The position numbers and the translations under genes were made by a program. A DNA stretch of 8,620 nt, taken from positions 1-8,620 of the forward strand of contig DGTW01000247.1 in the NCBI GenBank assembly GCA_002393835.1, given 5' to 3'. Every line of letters starts with the position of its first letter. Within the stretch, counting starts at the first letter, position 1. Below the pieces are notes generated by a model that saw only the letters and a program-made list of their open reading frames with translations, was not told where the DNA came from and searched no databases. This stretch comes from Treponema sp. UBA4326 (GTDB taxonomy: Bacteria > Spirochaetota > Spirochaetia > Treponematales > Treponemataceae). Below are positions 1 through 5,860 of the stretch, piece after piece.

Positions 1-1040
1 GGACTTTCAACGGCGTAAAAGAAACTTACGACCGCACAGGAGTTTCCTTCGACAAATTCTACTTTGAAAGCGAAACCTACCTCAAAGGAAAGGACGAAAT
101 TCAGAAAGGCCTCGAAAAGGGTGTCTTCTTTAAGGCTGAGGACGGAAGCGTTCGCGTTGATGTCACGGAAGCCGTGGGCAAAGGAAAAGACGGCGAAGAC
201 CACGAAAAAGTTCTTCTCCGAAAAGACGGAACATCAGTTTACATCACACAGGACATCGGAACCGCAATCAGCCGCCACGACGACTGGGCTTTCAACGAGC
301 TTGTCTATGTCGTTGCAACCGAGCAGAACTTCCATTTCAAAGTTCTCTTCTATATTCTCAAAAAACTCGGCTTTGATTGGTCGAACAAGCTCTATCACCT
401 CGCATACGGCCTGGTAAACCTTCCGAACGGACGAATGAAGAGCCGCGAAGGCACAGTCGTTGACGCAGATGATTTGATTGACTCGCTCCACGCAGACGCA
501 CTCAAGGCAATCAAAGAAAAAGGCCGCGAAGAAGAAGTCGGAAACGCAGACGAGGTCGCAGAAAAAGTCGCACTCGCAGCCCTCCACTACTATCTCCTTC
601 AGGTCAGCCCCATTAAGGACATGGTTTTCAATCCGGAAGAATCTTTGAGCTTCAACGGAAACACAGGCCCATATTTGCAGTACATGGGAGCACGCATCGC
701 TTCAATCCTGCGAAAGGCCGCAGACGAAGGAACAAGCCCTGCAAGTCCTGAAAGGGCAGCAGCTCTTCTCAAAGCCGCAGAAGAATGGGAACTTACAAAA
801 CGCTTAGGCGAATACCCGGAGACGGTAGCAAGAGCCGCAAATGCCAAAGACTCTTCAATCATGGCAAACTATCTCTATGACATAGCAAAACTCTTCTCAA
901 AGTTCTATCAGCAGTGCCCGATTATGACTGCCGAGACAAAAGAGCTCAAAGAAGCCCGCCTGACCCTGGCAAAGGCAACGCTCCGAGTGCTCAAAGAAGC
1001 CATGGGACTGGTTCTCGTGCCGTATTTGGACAGAATGTAA
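1..1040 (+). CDS. argS: arginyl-tRNA synthetase, 3' part (5' end outside window)
   Basis: Class I aminoacyl-tRNA synthetase that charges tRNA-Arg in the cytoplasm. The open frame enters at base 3 and gives 345 residues to the TAA at 1038-1040, so the N-terminal domain and the HIGH motif are outside the window. Visible are the Rossmann-core segment with TSVYITQDIGTA, the VVATEQNFHF strand and the KMSKS-equivalent MKSREG (bases 435-452), which is typical of ArgRS. The C-terminal DALR anticodon-binding helices follow, with NTGPYLQYMGARI, and the protein ends in VLVPYLDRM, matching the usual ArgRS tail. A hairpin with a T-run follows 14 nt after the stop. I see no frameshift or missing element in the visible part. 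Identification is firm from the family motifs. Confidence 0.96.
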   Translation, partial: TFNGVKETYDRTGVSFDKFYFESETYLKGKDEIQKGLEKGVFFKAEDGSVRVDVTEAVGKGKDGEDHEKVLLRKDGTSVYITQDIGTAISRHDDWAFNELVYVVATEQNFHFKVLFYILKKLGFDWSNKLYHLAYGLVNLPNGRMKSREGTVVDADDLIDSLHADALKAIKEKGREEEVGNADEVAEKVALAALHYYLLQVSPIKDMVFNPEESLSFNGNTGPYLQYMGARIASILRKAADEGTSPASPERAAALLKAAEEWELTKRLGEYPETVARAANAKDSSIMANYLYDIAKLFSKFYQQCPIMTAETKELKEARLTLAKATLRVLKEAMGLVLVPYLDRM

Positions 1041-1050
1041 TTTTCAGGCG

Positions 1051-1085
1051 GCTCCCCCACTTTCGTGGGGCAATTTTTTTGGAGC
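1051..1085 (+). terminator. terminator-like hairpin that can also pair with the next gene's Shine-Dalgarno
   Basis: CCCCAC (1055-1060) pairs with GTGGGG (1065-1070) across a TTTC loop, followed by CAA and seven T (1074-1080). This is a Rho-independent terminator for argS. The T-run runs directly into GGAG (1081-1084), the ribosome binding site of the phosphoesterase gene. In addition, GCTCC at 1051-1055 is complementary to GGAGC at 1081-1085, so an outer 5-bp stem could enclose the hairpin and mask that site. The terminator reading is well supported. The masking is inference. Confidence 0.8.
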
Positions 1086-1089
1086 AATC

Positions 1090-1689
1090 ATGAAATTTCT
1101 TGTTTTATCCGACATCCACGGAAGCGCAGAAAGCCTTGAAAAAGCCCTCGCTTCCTTTGAAAACAAAGTTGACTCAATCATTCTCTTAGGCGACTACCTG
1201 AACCACGGCCCGCGTAATCCCCTTCCCCAAGGCTGGGACACCAAGCGCACAGCCGAGCTTTTGAACGAGCGCAAAGAAAAACTCATCTGCGTAAGGGGAA
1301 ACTGCGACAGCGAGGTTGACGAAATGATGCTGGCCTTCCCCTGTCTCAACGCCTACAGTACAATCGCCCTTCCAACAACAAAGGGAATCCGCCGCATCTT
1401 CTTGCACCACGGACACCTTTACGACCGCACAAAACTTTCATCCTGGCTTCCAAAAGGCAGTATCGTCCTTTCCGGCCACACCCATGTCACTTTAATGGAA
1501 GAAGAAAATGGACTTTTCTACTTTAACCCCGGTTCAATTTCCCTTCCAAAATGCGAAGAGGGCAAAACCTGCGGAATTCTTGAAGTGGAAACGGAAAGTG
1601 GAAAGTGGAAAACGGAAAACGGAAAGATAAAAATCGGATTATATTCTATTGAAGGAAAATTGATTCGGGAAATGGCGGTTATTCCCTGA
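1090..1689 (+). CDS. YfcE/MJ0936-type metallophosphoesterase
   Basis: A 199-residue cytoplasmic phosphodiesterase of the calcineurin-like superfamily. All the metal-site motifs are present in order: DIHG (D8, H10), GDYLNHG (D35), GNCD (N71), HHGH (106-109), GHTH (H130, H132) and FNPGS (145-149). E. coli YfcE is about 184 residues and acts on phosphodiester substrates. The true substrate here is unknown. The start is the ATG at 1090, with GGAG at 1081-1084 five bases upstream. The extra length lies near the C-terminus (about residues 166-180, VETESGKWKTENGK), encoded by a short GGAAA-rich tandem repeat. The gene follows argS across a terminator-like hairpin, and its last 11 bp overlap the end of the opposite-strand diguanylate cyclase gene. 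I see no separate promoter for it. Confidence 0.9.
   Translation: MKFLVLSDIHGSAESLEKALASFENKVDSIILLGDYLNHGPRNPLPQGWDTKRTAELLNERKEKLICVRGNCDSEVDEMMLAFPCLNAYSTIALPTTKGIRRIFLHHGHLYDRTKLSSWLPKGSIVLSGHTHVTLMEEENGLFYFNPGSISLPKCEEGKTCGILEVETESGKWKTENGKIKIGLYSIEGKLIREMAVIP
1584..1627 (+). repeat. degenerate tandem repeat of 6-8 nt GTGGAAA / CGGAAA units inside the phosphoesterase gene
   Basis: About six consecutive units of the form gTGGAAA or aCGGAAA run through the coding sequence, giving E-x-G-K / W-K-x-E residues. They make a hydrophilic loop between the NPGS motif and the last beta strands. Unit length varies between 6 and 8 nt, so the array crosses reading frames, yet the overall frame is kept. 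Confidence 0.7.
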
Positions 1690-2707
1690 CCACCTGATTT
1701 TTTCCGTTCTTTTTGCCTTTGTAAAGCCTGTCGTCCGCTATTCGGATCGCAATCTCGTAATCACTCAAAACGCTGCCGGTGCACATTCCGACAGTCACCG
1801 TAACCTTGATTTTGTGCGGCCCGAATTCAACCACTGTATTTCGGATTTTTTCACAAAGAGCCTGTAAATAGTCATAAGCCGTATTTTCAGGAGTTCGGGG
1901 CATAAAGATTATGAATTCCTCGCCACCCCATCTGACCGGTATATATTCCCTGCACTGGCAGCCTTCGATTATCTCACTGACGACTTTTAGCACGGCATCT
2001 CCCGCCTGATGACCGTAAGTGTCGTTGATTTTTTTGAAATCATCAATGTCAAAAATTGCGATTGTGTACTTGCTCTCGTTTTCGGTCTTGTTTCGCTCCA
2101 TGATATGCTCAAAGAAACGGCGGTTAAAAAGGCCTGTCAGCAAATCATGGTTGCTCGTATAAACCAGCTTTTCGTTCGTCGTGTTCAATTCATAAGAATA
2201 GAGGTTAGCGATATAAAACAAGGTAAAAAGTGTTATTCCCAGATTAAGCAGGATAATCTTGTTTTTGTAAGCTTCGACGAGCGGCTCATATTCAGGAAAA
2301 AGGGCGAATTTATTCACAATGATAAAGTAAATTATAATCGCACAGAGAATTCCAACAGCCTGATAAATGTACTTGTACTTTGTTTTAGGCGGCAGCAGGT
2401 AAAAAATGACGGAAACCATTCCCACCACAAAGAAAATATATAAGAAAGCGCCGGCAGTAAAAAGATCACACAAAAATGAAAAAGTGACAATCTCGAAATA
2501 TGTAAAGACAATGTAAAAATCCTGATTTCGCTTAAAAAGAAAAAGAACAAGAATGTAGAAAATGGTGCTGAAAATGTTCAGGATAGAAAGTGGGAAAATT
2601 CCAACAATACCAAACAAGACACAGTTAAAAGCATGAACGAAGAGGCACATCAATAGAAAAAGTAATGTTTTTTTCTGGGAAAGAAGCCCCAGAAATGATT
2701 TACACAT
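1679..2707 (-). CDS. membrane-anchored GGDEF diguanylate cyclase
   Basis: A 342-residue protein predicted to make cyclic di-GMP from two GTP at the inner membrane. The N-terminal half (about residues 14-170) is very hydrophobic and looks like five or six membrane helices, probably a sensor of unknown type. A short linker follows, then a complete GGDEF domain: DLLTGLFNRRFF (188-199), FDIDDFKKINDTYGHQAGD (219-237, with metal-binding aspartates) and GGEEF at 261-265. The inhibitory I-site position eight residues before GGEEF reads REYI rather than RxxD, so product feedback through that site is probably absent. The start is the ATG at 2707 with GGAG at 2713-2716 and a sigma-70-like promoter upstream. 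The 3' end overlaps the phosphoesterase gene by 11 bp. Confidence 0.93.
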   Translation of the reverse strand: MCKSFLGLLSQKKTLLFLLMCLFVHAFNCVLFGIVGIFPLSILNIFSTIFYILVLFLFKRNQDFYIVFTYFEIVTFSFLCDLFTAGAFLYIFFVVGMVSVIFYLLPPKTKYKYIYQAVGILCAIIIYFIIVNKFALFPEYEPLVEAYKNKIILLNLGITLFTLFYIANLYSYELNTTNEKLVYTSNHDLLTGLFNRRFFEHIMERNKTENESKYTIAIFDIDDFKKINDTYGHQAGDAVLKVVSEIIEGCQCREYIPVRWGGEEFIIFMPRTPENTAYDYLQALCEKIRNTVVEFGPHKIKVTVTVGMCTGSVLSDYEIAIRIADDRLYKGKKNGKNQVVRE

Positions 2708-2750
2708 AAAATCTCCAAAAAAATTATAGAACGAAAAACACCTCTTTAAT

Positions 2751-2778
2751 ATTGTATCAACCTTTTGAGAATAGTCAA
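2751..2778 (-). promoter_or_regulatory. sigma-70-type promoter for the diguanylate cyclase gene
   Basis: Read on the minus strand: TTGACT (2778-2773) as -35, a 16-nt spacer, and TACAAT (2756-2751) as -10. Each hexamer is one mismatch from consensus. The predicted start near 2744 gives a leader of roughly 35-40 nt holding GGAG before the ATG at 2707. It lies in the A+T-rich gap after the alarmone synthetase, so the cyclase can be transcribed independently. Confidence 0.6.
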
Positions 2779-2800
2779 ATTTTTTAATATGATTTTTAAC

Positions 2801-3505
2801 CTAGTCCAGGTTCTGAAGCTCAATCGCAATTTCTTCCATTTCGCGGTCGGTCATGGCAATCGTCTCGGCAACACGGAAAAGCTCCCTTCTAACGCTCTCC
2901 GGCACTTTTGTGCTGGTCTTATAACGAAGCTCGTGCTCAAGGCAGGCCCAGAAATCCATTGCTATGGTGCGAAGCTGAACCTCAACCTTAACATTATGGG
3001 TGCTTTCAGAAAGATAAACCGGGACCTCAATCACAAGATGCAGGCTCCTGTACCCCGACTCCTTTGGATTCTTGATATAGTCCTTTTCTTCCAGCAAAGT
3101 GATGTCCGGCTGCTTTAAAAGCATGTCCCGAACTGAGTAGATGTCTGAAATATACGGGCAGATGACCCGAACACCTGCAATATCGTGGAGATTTTCCACC
3201 ATAGAATCAAAATTGACCGGCAGTTTTTTGCTTTCAAGCTTGGAGGCAATGCTCTGCGGCGACTTAATCCGGGATTTGACAGTCTCGATTGGGTTCCGCC
3301 TGCCAGAAACCTTGTTTTCCTTATTTAAAATATCCAGCTTAGTCTCAATCTGCTTGATGGCACTTTCGTAAATCATCATTATTTGCTGAAACTCGAAGGC
3401 CATTTTATAGAAATTGTCGGGATTGCTCATCAATTCCTTGTTAATGACTTTTGGCAATTCACCGACTTCAGGCACTCTCTCACTGGCAAGTTCTTCAATA
3501 TTCAA
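2801..3505 (-). CDS. small alarmone synthetase (RelQ/YjbM-type GTP pyrophosphokinase)
   Basis: A 234-residue stand-alone RelA/SpoT synthetase domain, which transfers pyrophosphate from ATP to GDP or GTP to make (p)ppGpp. It has no HD hydrolase and no TGS/ACT regulatory domains, so it can make but not degrade the alarmone. Visible motifs are VKSRIKSPQSIASKL (76-90, ATP-binding Arg/Lys), DIAGVRV (108-114, metal-binding Asp), KNPKESGYRSLHL (145-157), EVQLRT (175-180, catalytic Glu) and FWACLEHELRYK (185-196). The length fits the RelQ class. The start is TTG at 3505: the only upstream room is four codons before a TGA, and GAGG lies 7 nt before the TTG. The first in-frame ATG would remove 25 residues and has no better support. 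The gene sits between the cyclase and cimA, about 110 nt from cimA. Confidence 0.93.
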   Translation of the reverse strand: MNIEELASERVPEVGELPKVINKELMSNPDNFYKMAFEFQQIMMIYESAIKQIETKLDILNKENKVSGRRNPIETVKSRIKSPQSIASKLESKKLPVNFDSMVENLHDIAGVRVICPYISDIYSVRDMLLKQPDITLLEEKDYIKNPKESGYRSLHLVIEVPVYLSESTHNVKVEVQLRTIAMDFWACLEHELRYKTSTKVPESVRRELFRVAETIAMTDREMEEIAIELQNLD

Positions 3506-3516
3506 AATAAAGCCTC
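3506..3516 (-). promoter_or_regulatory. ribosome binding site that fixes a UUG start
   Basis: On the minus strand GAGG (3516-3513) stands 7 nt before TTG (3505-3503). The GAGG overlaps the in-frame TGA (3517-3515) that blocks any longer reading frame. This supports a UUG start for the alarmone synthetase. UUG starts usually lower initiation rate, which would suit an enzyme making a growth-inhibiting nucleotide (inference). Confidence 0.6.
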
Positions 3517-3532
3517 ATATATGCCAAGCCCC

Positions 3533-3562
3533 TTCTTGCGAACAAAGTGGCAAAGGCAAGAA
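3533..3562 (-). repeat. 7-bp inverted repeat in the alarmone synthetase leader
   Basis: TTCTTGC (3533-3539) and GCAAGAA (3556-3562) form a perfect 7-bp stem with a 16-nt loop, between the end of cimA and the UUG-started alarmone synthetase. No T-run follows it in the minus direction, so it is not an ordinary terminator. It could be a leader structure or chance. Confidence 0.35.
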
Positions 3563-3573
3563 TCTTTTCATCT

Positions 3574-3604
3574 ATTAAACAAAATATAACGAAAAAAGTT
3601 TCAA
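3574..3604 (-). promoter_or_regulatory. weak candidate promoter for the alarmone synthetase
   Basis: On the minus strand TTGAAA (3604-3599) and TTTAAT (3579-3574) each differ from the sigma-70 consensus by one base, but the 19-nt spacer is longer than ideal. It lies just after the cimA stop, leaving a leader of about 60 nt that includes the 7-bp hairpin. Read-through from cimA is the alternative. Confidence 0.3.
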
Positions 3605-3614
3605 AAGGCAAATT

Positions 3615-5270
3615 TTACATCAGTTTTGCGAATTTACGCTCCAGGTCCTTAATCAGCTTATACTCGAATGAATCAACAAGGGCAATATAAGAAGCCTCGA
3701 TTATGTCGCTGGAAACTCCCATCGTAGCCCAGTGCTCGTCGCCGTCGCTTGACTCAATGAGAACGCGAACCCTTGAAGCCGTAGCTCCCTTTCCGTCAAG
3801 GACACGGACTTTGTAATCTGTAAGATGAATCTGAGCCACATTGGGATAAAATTGCTCCAAAGCCTTTCGCATGGCCACATCCAAAGCGTTTACAGGACCG
3901 TCTCCATCCCCTGCAGTCACAACGACCTTTCCGTCAACATCAATCTTGAACTGGGCAAAGGCGCTCTGGTCATCGGCAAAACGGGGGAACTCGCCGCTAG
4001 TCTTATAATAGTGAAGGTTGAAGAAGGGCTGGTATTTTCCGATTGCCTTTCGAACCAAAATCTCAAAGCTTGCGTCAGCTCCCTCAAACTGATAGCCCTC
4101 ATGCTCCAAATCCTTGACCCTCTTTACGATTTCTGCAACAACAGGGCTGGATTTTGTGAGAGTCTTGTCGAACTTCTGGACTTTTTCGACAATCATGCTC
4201 TTACCGGCAACCTCACTCATAAGGAAGACCCTTTCGTTTCCAACGCTCTCAGGAGTGACATGCTCGTAGGCAAAAGGATTTTTGATAACCGCATCGATGT
4301 GCATTCCGGCCTTGTGGGCAAAAGCGCTTGCTCCCACATAAGGCATTCCGGCTTCCAGAGAAATGTTGGTAATCTCAGCCACCCGCTTGCAGATTGGGGT
4401 GAGGTTCTGGATATTCTCAGAAGGAATGCAGGCACAATCCATTTTAAGCTGAAGGTCAGCAATAATCGAAGAAAGATTAGCATTTCCAGTGCGCTCGCCA
4501 AAGCCAAGGAGTACACCCTGAACATGAGTGGCCCCAGCCTCAACGGCAAGCAAGGAATTAGCAACTGCACAGCCAGAATCGTTGTGGGTATGAATCCCTA
4601 CGGAGACGGCACTTGTGCCGTCTCCTCCGACAGAACTGGCGTTGCCAGTTCTGTCCAACATGATTTTTCTGTCTTTAAAATGGTCAACTACAAATTTCGT
4701 AATTTCGTAGCACTGCATTGGCATCATGCCGCCCTTGGTCTCGCAGAGGCAGAGAGTCTTAGCCCCTCCCTCTACAGCCGCCTCAAGGCACTTCATGGCA
4801 TAATCAGCGTTTTCCGTGTATCCCGTAAAGAAATGCTCGGCATCAAAAATGACTTCCTTATTGTTGGCCACAAGGAAAGCCACTGTCTCACGAATCATCC
4901 CAAGGTTTTCTTCGAGAGTGGCATGAATGATGTCCGTAACCTGAAAGTCCCAGGTCTTTCCGAAAATGCAAACGACCTGAGTTTCCGCCGCAAGCAGGCT
5001 CTGTAAATTGGCATCTTCCGCACACTTAATTCCCTTGCGCCTGGTCGAGCCAAATGCCACGATTTTTGAGTGGTCAAGTTTTAGTTTTTTAGCCTCAACG
5101 AAAAATTCCATGTCCTTGGGGTTGCTTCCGGGATTTCCCGCCTCAATGTAAGCCACCCCCAGCTCGTCCAAAGCCTTAACGATATTGATTTTGTCCTGAA
5201 CTGAATAAGAAATGCCCTCGCCCTGAGAGCCGTCACGCAAAGTAGAATCCAAAATTGAAATCTGTTTCAT
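3615..5270 (-). CDS. cimA: (R)-citramalate synthase
   Basis: A 551-residue enzyme that condenses pyruvate with acetyl-CoA to citramalate, the first step of the threonine-independent route to isoleucine. The HMGL-like TIM barrel shows LDSTLRDGSQGEG (7-19), LCETKGG (175-181), the metal-binding HTHND (227-231) and GFGERTGNANL (257-267). The C-terminal LeuA-type dimerisation and regulatory domain (about 400-535) includes TAGDGDGPVNALDVAMRKAL and the conserved ATASRVRVLIES stretch. The long GERTGN form and about 530-residue core fit CimA rather than LeuA. The start chosen is the ATG at 5270 with GGAG 6 nt upstream. An ATG at 5282 overlaps that GGAG and would add only four residues. Residues 206-223 are an odd insertion encoded by two perfect palindromes. 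No T-box-like leader is evident. Confidence 0.95.
   Translation of the reverse strand: MKQISILDSTLRDGSQGEGISYSVQDKINIVKALDELGVAYIEAGNPGSNPKDMEFFVEAKKLKLDHSKIVAFGSTRRKGIKCAEDANLQSLLAAETQVVCIFGKTWDFQVTDIIHATLEENLGMIRETVAFLVANNKEVIFDAEHFFTGYTENADYAMKCLEAAVEGGAKTLCLCETKGGMMPMQCYEITKFVVDHFKDRKIMLDRTGNASSVGGDGTSAVSVGIHTHNDSGCAVANSLLAVEAGATHVQGVLLGFGERTGNANLSSIIADLQLKMDCACIPSENIQNLTPICKRVAEITNISLEAGMPYVGASAFAHKAGMHIDAVIKNPFAYEHVTPESVGNERVFLMSEVAGKSMIVEKVQKFDKTLTKSSPVVAEIVKRVKDLEHEGYQFEGADASFEILVRKAIGKYQPFFNLHYYKTSGEFPRFADDQSAFAQFKIDVDGKVVVTAGDGDGPVNALDVAMRKALEQFYPNVAQIHLTDYKVRVLDGKGATASRVRVLIESSDGDEHWATMGVSSDIIEASYIALVDSFEYKLIKDLERKFAKLM
4602..4625. repeat. perfect inverted repeat 1 within cimA (11-bp arms, 2-nt loop)
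   Basis: GGAGACGGCAC (4602-4612) and its exact reverse complement GTGCCGTCTCC (4615-4625) are separated by TT. On the cimA strand it encodes G-D-G-T-S-A-V-S just before VGIHTHND. There are no mismatches in 11 bp. It lies 3 nt from a second perfect palindrome. Confidence 0.95.
4629..4655. repeat. perfect inverted repeat 2 within cimA (12-bp arms, 3-nt loop)
   Basis: GACAGAACTGGC (4629-4640) and GCCAGTTCTGTC (4644-4655) are exact reverse complements around GTT. On the cimA strand it encodes D-R-T-G-N-A-S-S-V. Together with the neighbouring palindrome and a 3-nt spacer it spans 54 nt, starting and ending exactly on codon boundaries of cimA. The 7-mer TTCTGTC at its outer edge recurs 18 bp further on (4667-4673). 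Confidence 0.95.
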
Positions 5271-5276
5271 AAATAT

Positions 5277-5282
5277 CTCCAT
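5277..5282 (-). promoter_or_regulatory. cimA Shine-Dalgarno inside an upstream in-frame ATG
   Basis: The minus-strand sequence ATGGAG (5282-5277) contains both an in-frame ATG and the GGAG that serves the next ATG at 5270, six bases away. Nothing resembling a Shine-Dalgarno precedes the 5282 ATG, because the bases before it are CTTGCCACC. The downstream ATG is therefore the better start. Confidence 0.7.
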
Positions 5283-5402
5283 GGTGGCAAGGGGGCTGCG
5301 GCTAACGCCGCCGGGCTTTGCGTGGTTCCGCTATCGCTTCATTCTTCCACTCCCTTCCGGTCGTTTCAGAACGGCTGTCGCCGCCACTCCAATCCCTAGC
5401 CT
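5283..5402. other. G+C-rich intergenic block between queD and cimA, possible dispersed repeat
   Basis: A hand count of 116 bases from 5283 gives about 63% G+C, clearly above the flanking genes. It holds a GCGGC / GCCGC hairpin (5298-5302 with 5307-5311), and CCACTCC occurs twice (5347 and 5384). Neither strand shows a supported coding frame: a 66-codon plus-strand frame crosses it but has no ribosome binding site and is rich in Arg and Pro. Composition and position suggest a dispersed non-coding repeat, but no second copy is present here. Confidence 0.45.
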
Positions 5403-5436
5403 CCGAAGAAAAATACATACATGTATTTTTCTTCGG
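5403..5436. repeat. 34-nt perfect hairpin (15-bp arms, 4-nt loop) between queD and cimA
   Basis: The arm at 5403-5417 (CCGAAGAAAAATACA) is exactly reverse-complemented at 5422-5436, with loop TACA. The 3' arm on either strand carries TATTTTTCTTCGG, so a T-run lies within the stem and not after it. It is therefore not a classical terminator. It could end or stabilise the queD message, or be part of the mobile-looking block next to it. Confidence 0.75.
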
Positions 5437-5467
5437 TTATATTCACCCCGCTTCAGGCGAGGTAGCT

Positions 5468-5854
5468 TTAATCGGGCATAAACCTTGCCCTGTTATTGTC
5501 CGTCTCAAAGACATCGATTGCATACAAGTATGCCGCTTCTCCGTCTGTCTTTTTCAGCTCCGGAAGCTGTGCGATTATTCCTTCATAAATGTACATCGCT
5601 ATCCGCTCTGCGCTGGGATTCTGCTCAAAAAAATCAATGTCGTTCAGGTTAGTGTGGTCAAGTTTTTCACAAACCGCCTTCAAAGCTTTTTTAAGCTCAG
5701 TAAAATCAAGGAGCATTCCGCCCTCATCCAGAGTCTTTCCCTGAACATGAGCATAAACCTTGTAATTGTGGCCATGCAGGTTCTCGCACTTTCCATGATA
5801 ATCACGCAAAAAATGCGCCGCCGCAAAATCAGCCTTCACCCGAACTTGAAACAT
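5468..5854 (-). CDS. queD: 6-carboxy-5,6,7,8-tetrahydropterin synthase
   Basis: A 128-residue enzyme of the PTPS/QueD family, which converts 7,8-dihydroneopterin triphosphate to 6-carboxytetrahydropterin in the pathway to queuosine in tRNA. Zinc ligands are visible as FAAAHFL (H14) and CENLHGHNY (H27, H29), with catalytic C23. LDHTNLND (65-72) supplies the Asp/His pair, and E117 in DVFETDN is the pterin-anchoring acid. C-x3-HxH spacing and the short length match QueD rather than eukaryotic PTPS. No queC, queE or queF is in the window. The ATG at 5854 is the only usable start, and it has no Shine-Dalgarno. A TGATATAAT element ends 6 nt before it, predicting leaderless mRNA. A long hairpin-bearing gap separates it from cimA. 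Confidence 0.94.
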   Translation of the reverse strand: MFQVRVKADFAAAHFLRDYHGKCENLHGHNYKVYAHVQGKTLDEGGMLLDFTELKKALKAVCEKLDHTNLNDIDFFEQNPSAERIAMYIYEGIIAQLPELKKTDGEAAYLYAIDVFETDNNRARFMPD

Positions 5855-5860
5855 AAAAAG

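Noticed and set aside
1667..1686. GGGAA/TTCCC hairpin at the end of the phosphoesterase gene as a terminator
   Set aside because: Only 5 bp, and the T-rich stretch begins about 11 nt after the stem, so it does not have terminator form.
2009..2443. A 144-codon plus-strand frame opposite the diguanylate cyclase
   Set aside because: Fully antisense to a gene with all GGDEF motifs, with no start signal and no domain.
2780..2800. A+T-rich imperfect inverted repeat after the alarmone synthetase as its terminator
   Set aside because: The stem would be almost all A-T pairs with no G+C core, too weak to call.
3825..5006. A 393-codon open frame on the plus strand opposite cimA
   Set aside because: It lies wholly antisense to a clearly conserved gene, has no recognisable domain or Shine-Dalgarno, and is explained by the codon use of cimA leaving few stops on the other strand.
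5271..5467. T-box or amino-acid attenuator leader for cimA
   Set aside because: I looked for a T-box consensus sequence, a specifier loop or a run of Ile/Leu codons followed by a terminator, and saw none. The hairpins present lack a T-tract before the gene.
5281..5481. A 66-codon plus-strand frame over the queD-cimA gap
   Set aside because: No ribosome binding site, Arg/Pro-rich composition typical of translated G+C-rich non-coding DNA, and it runs across the 34-nt hairpin into the end of queD.
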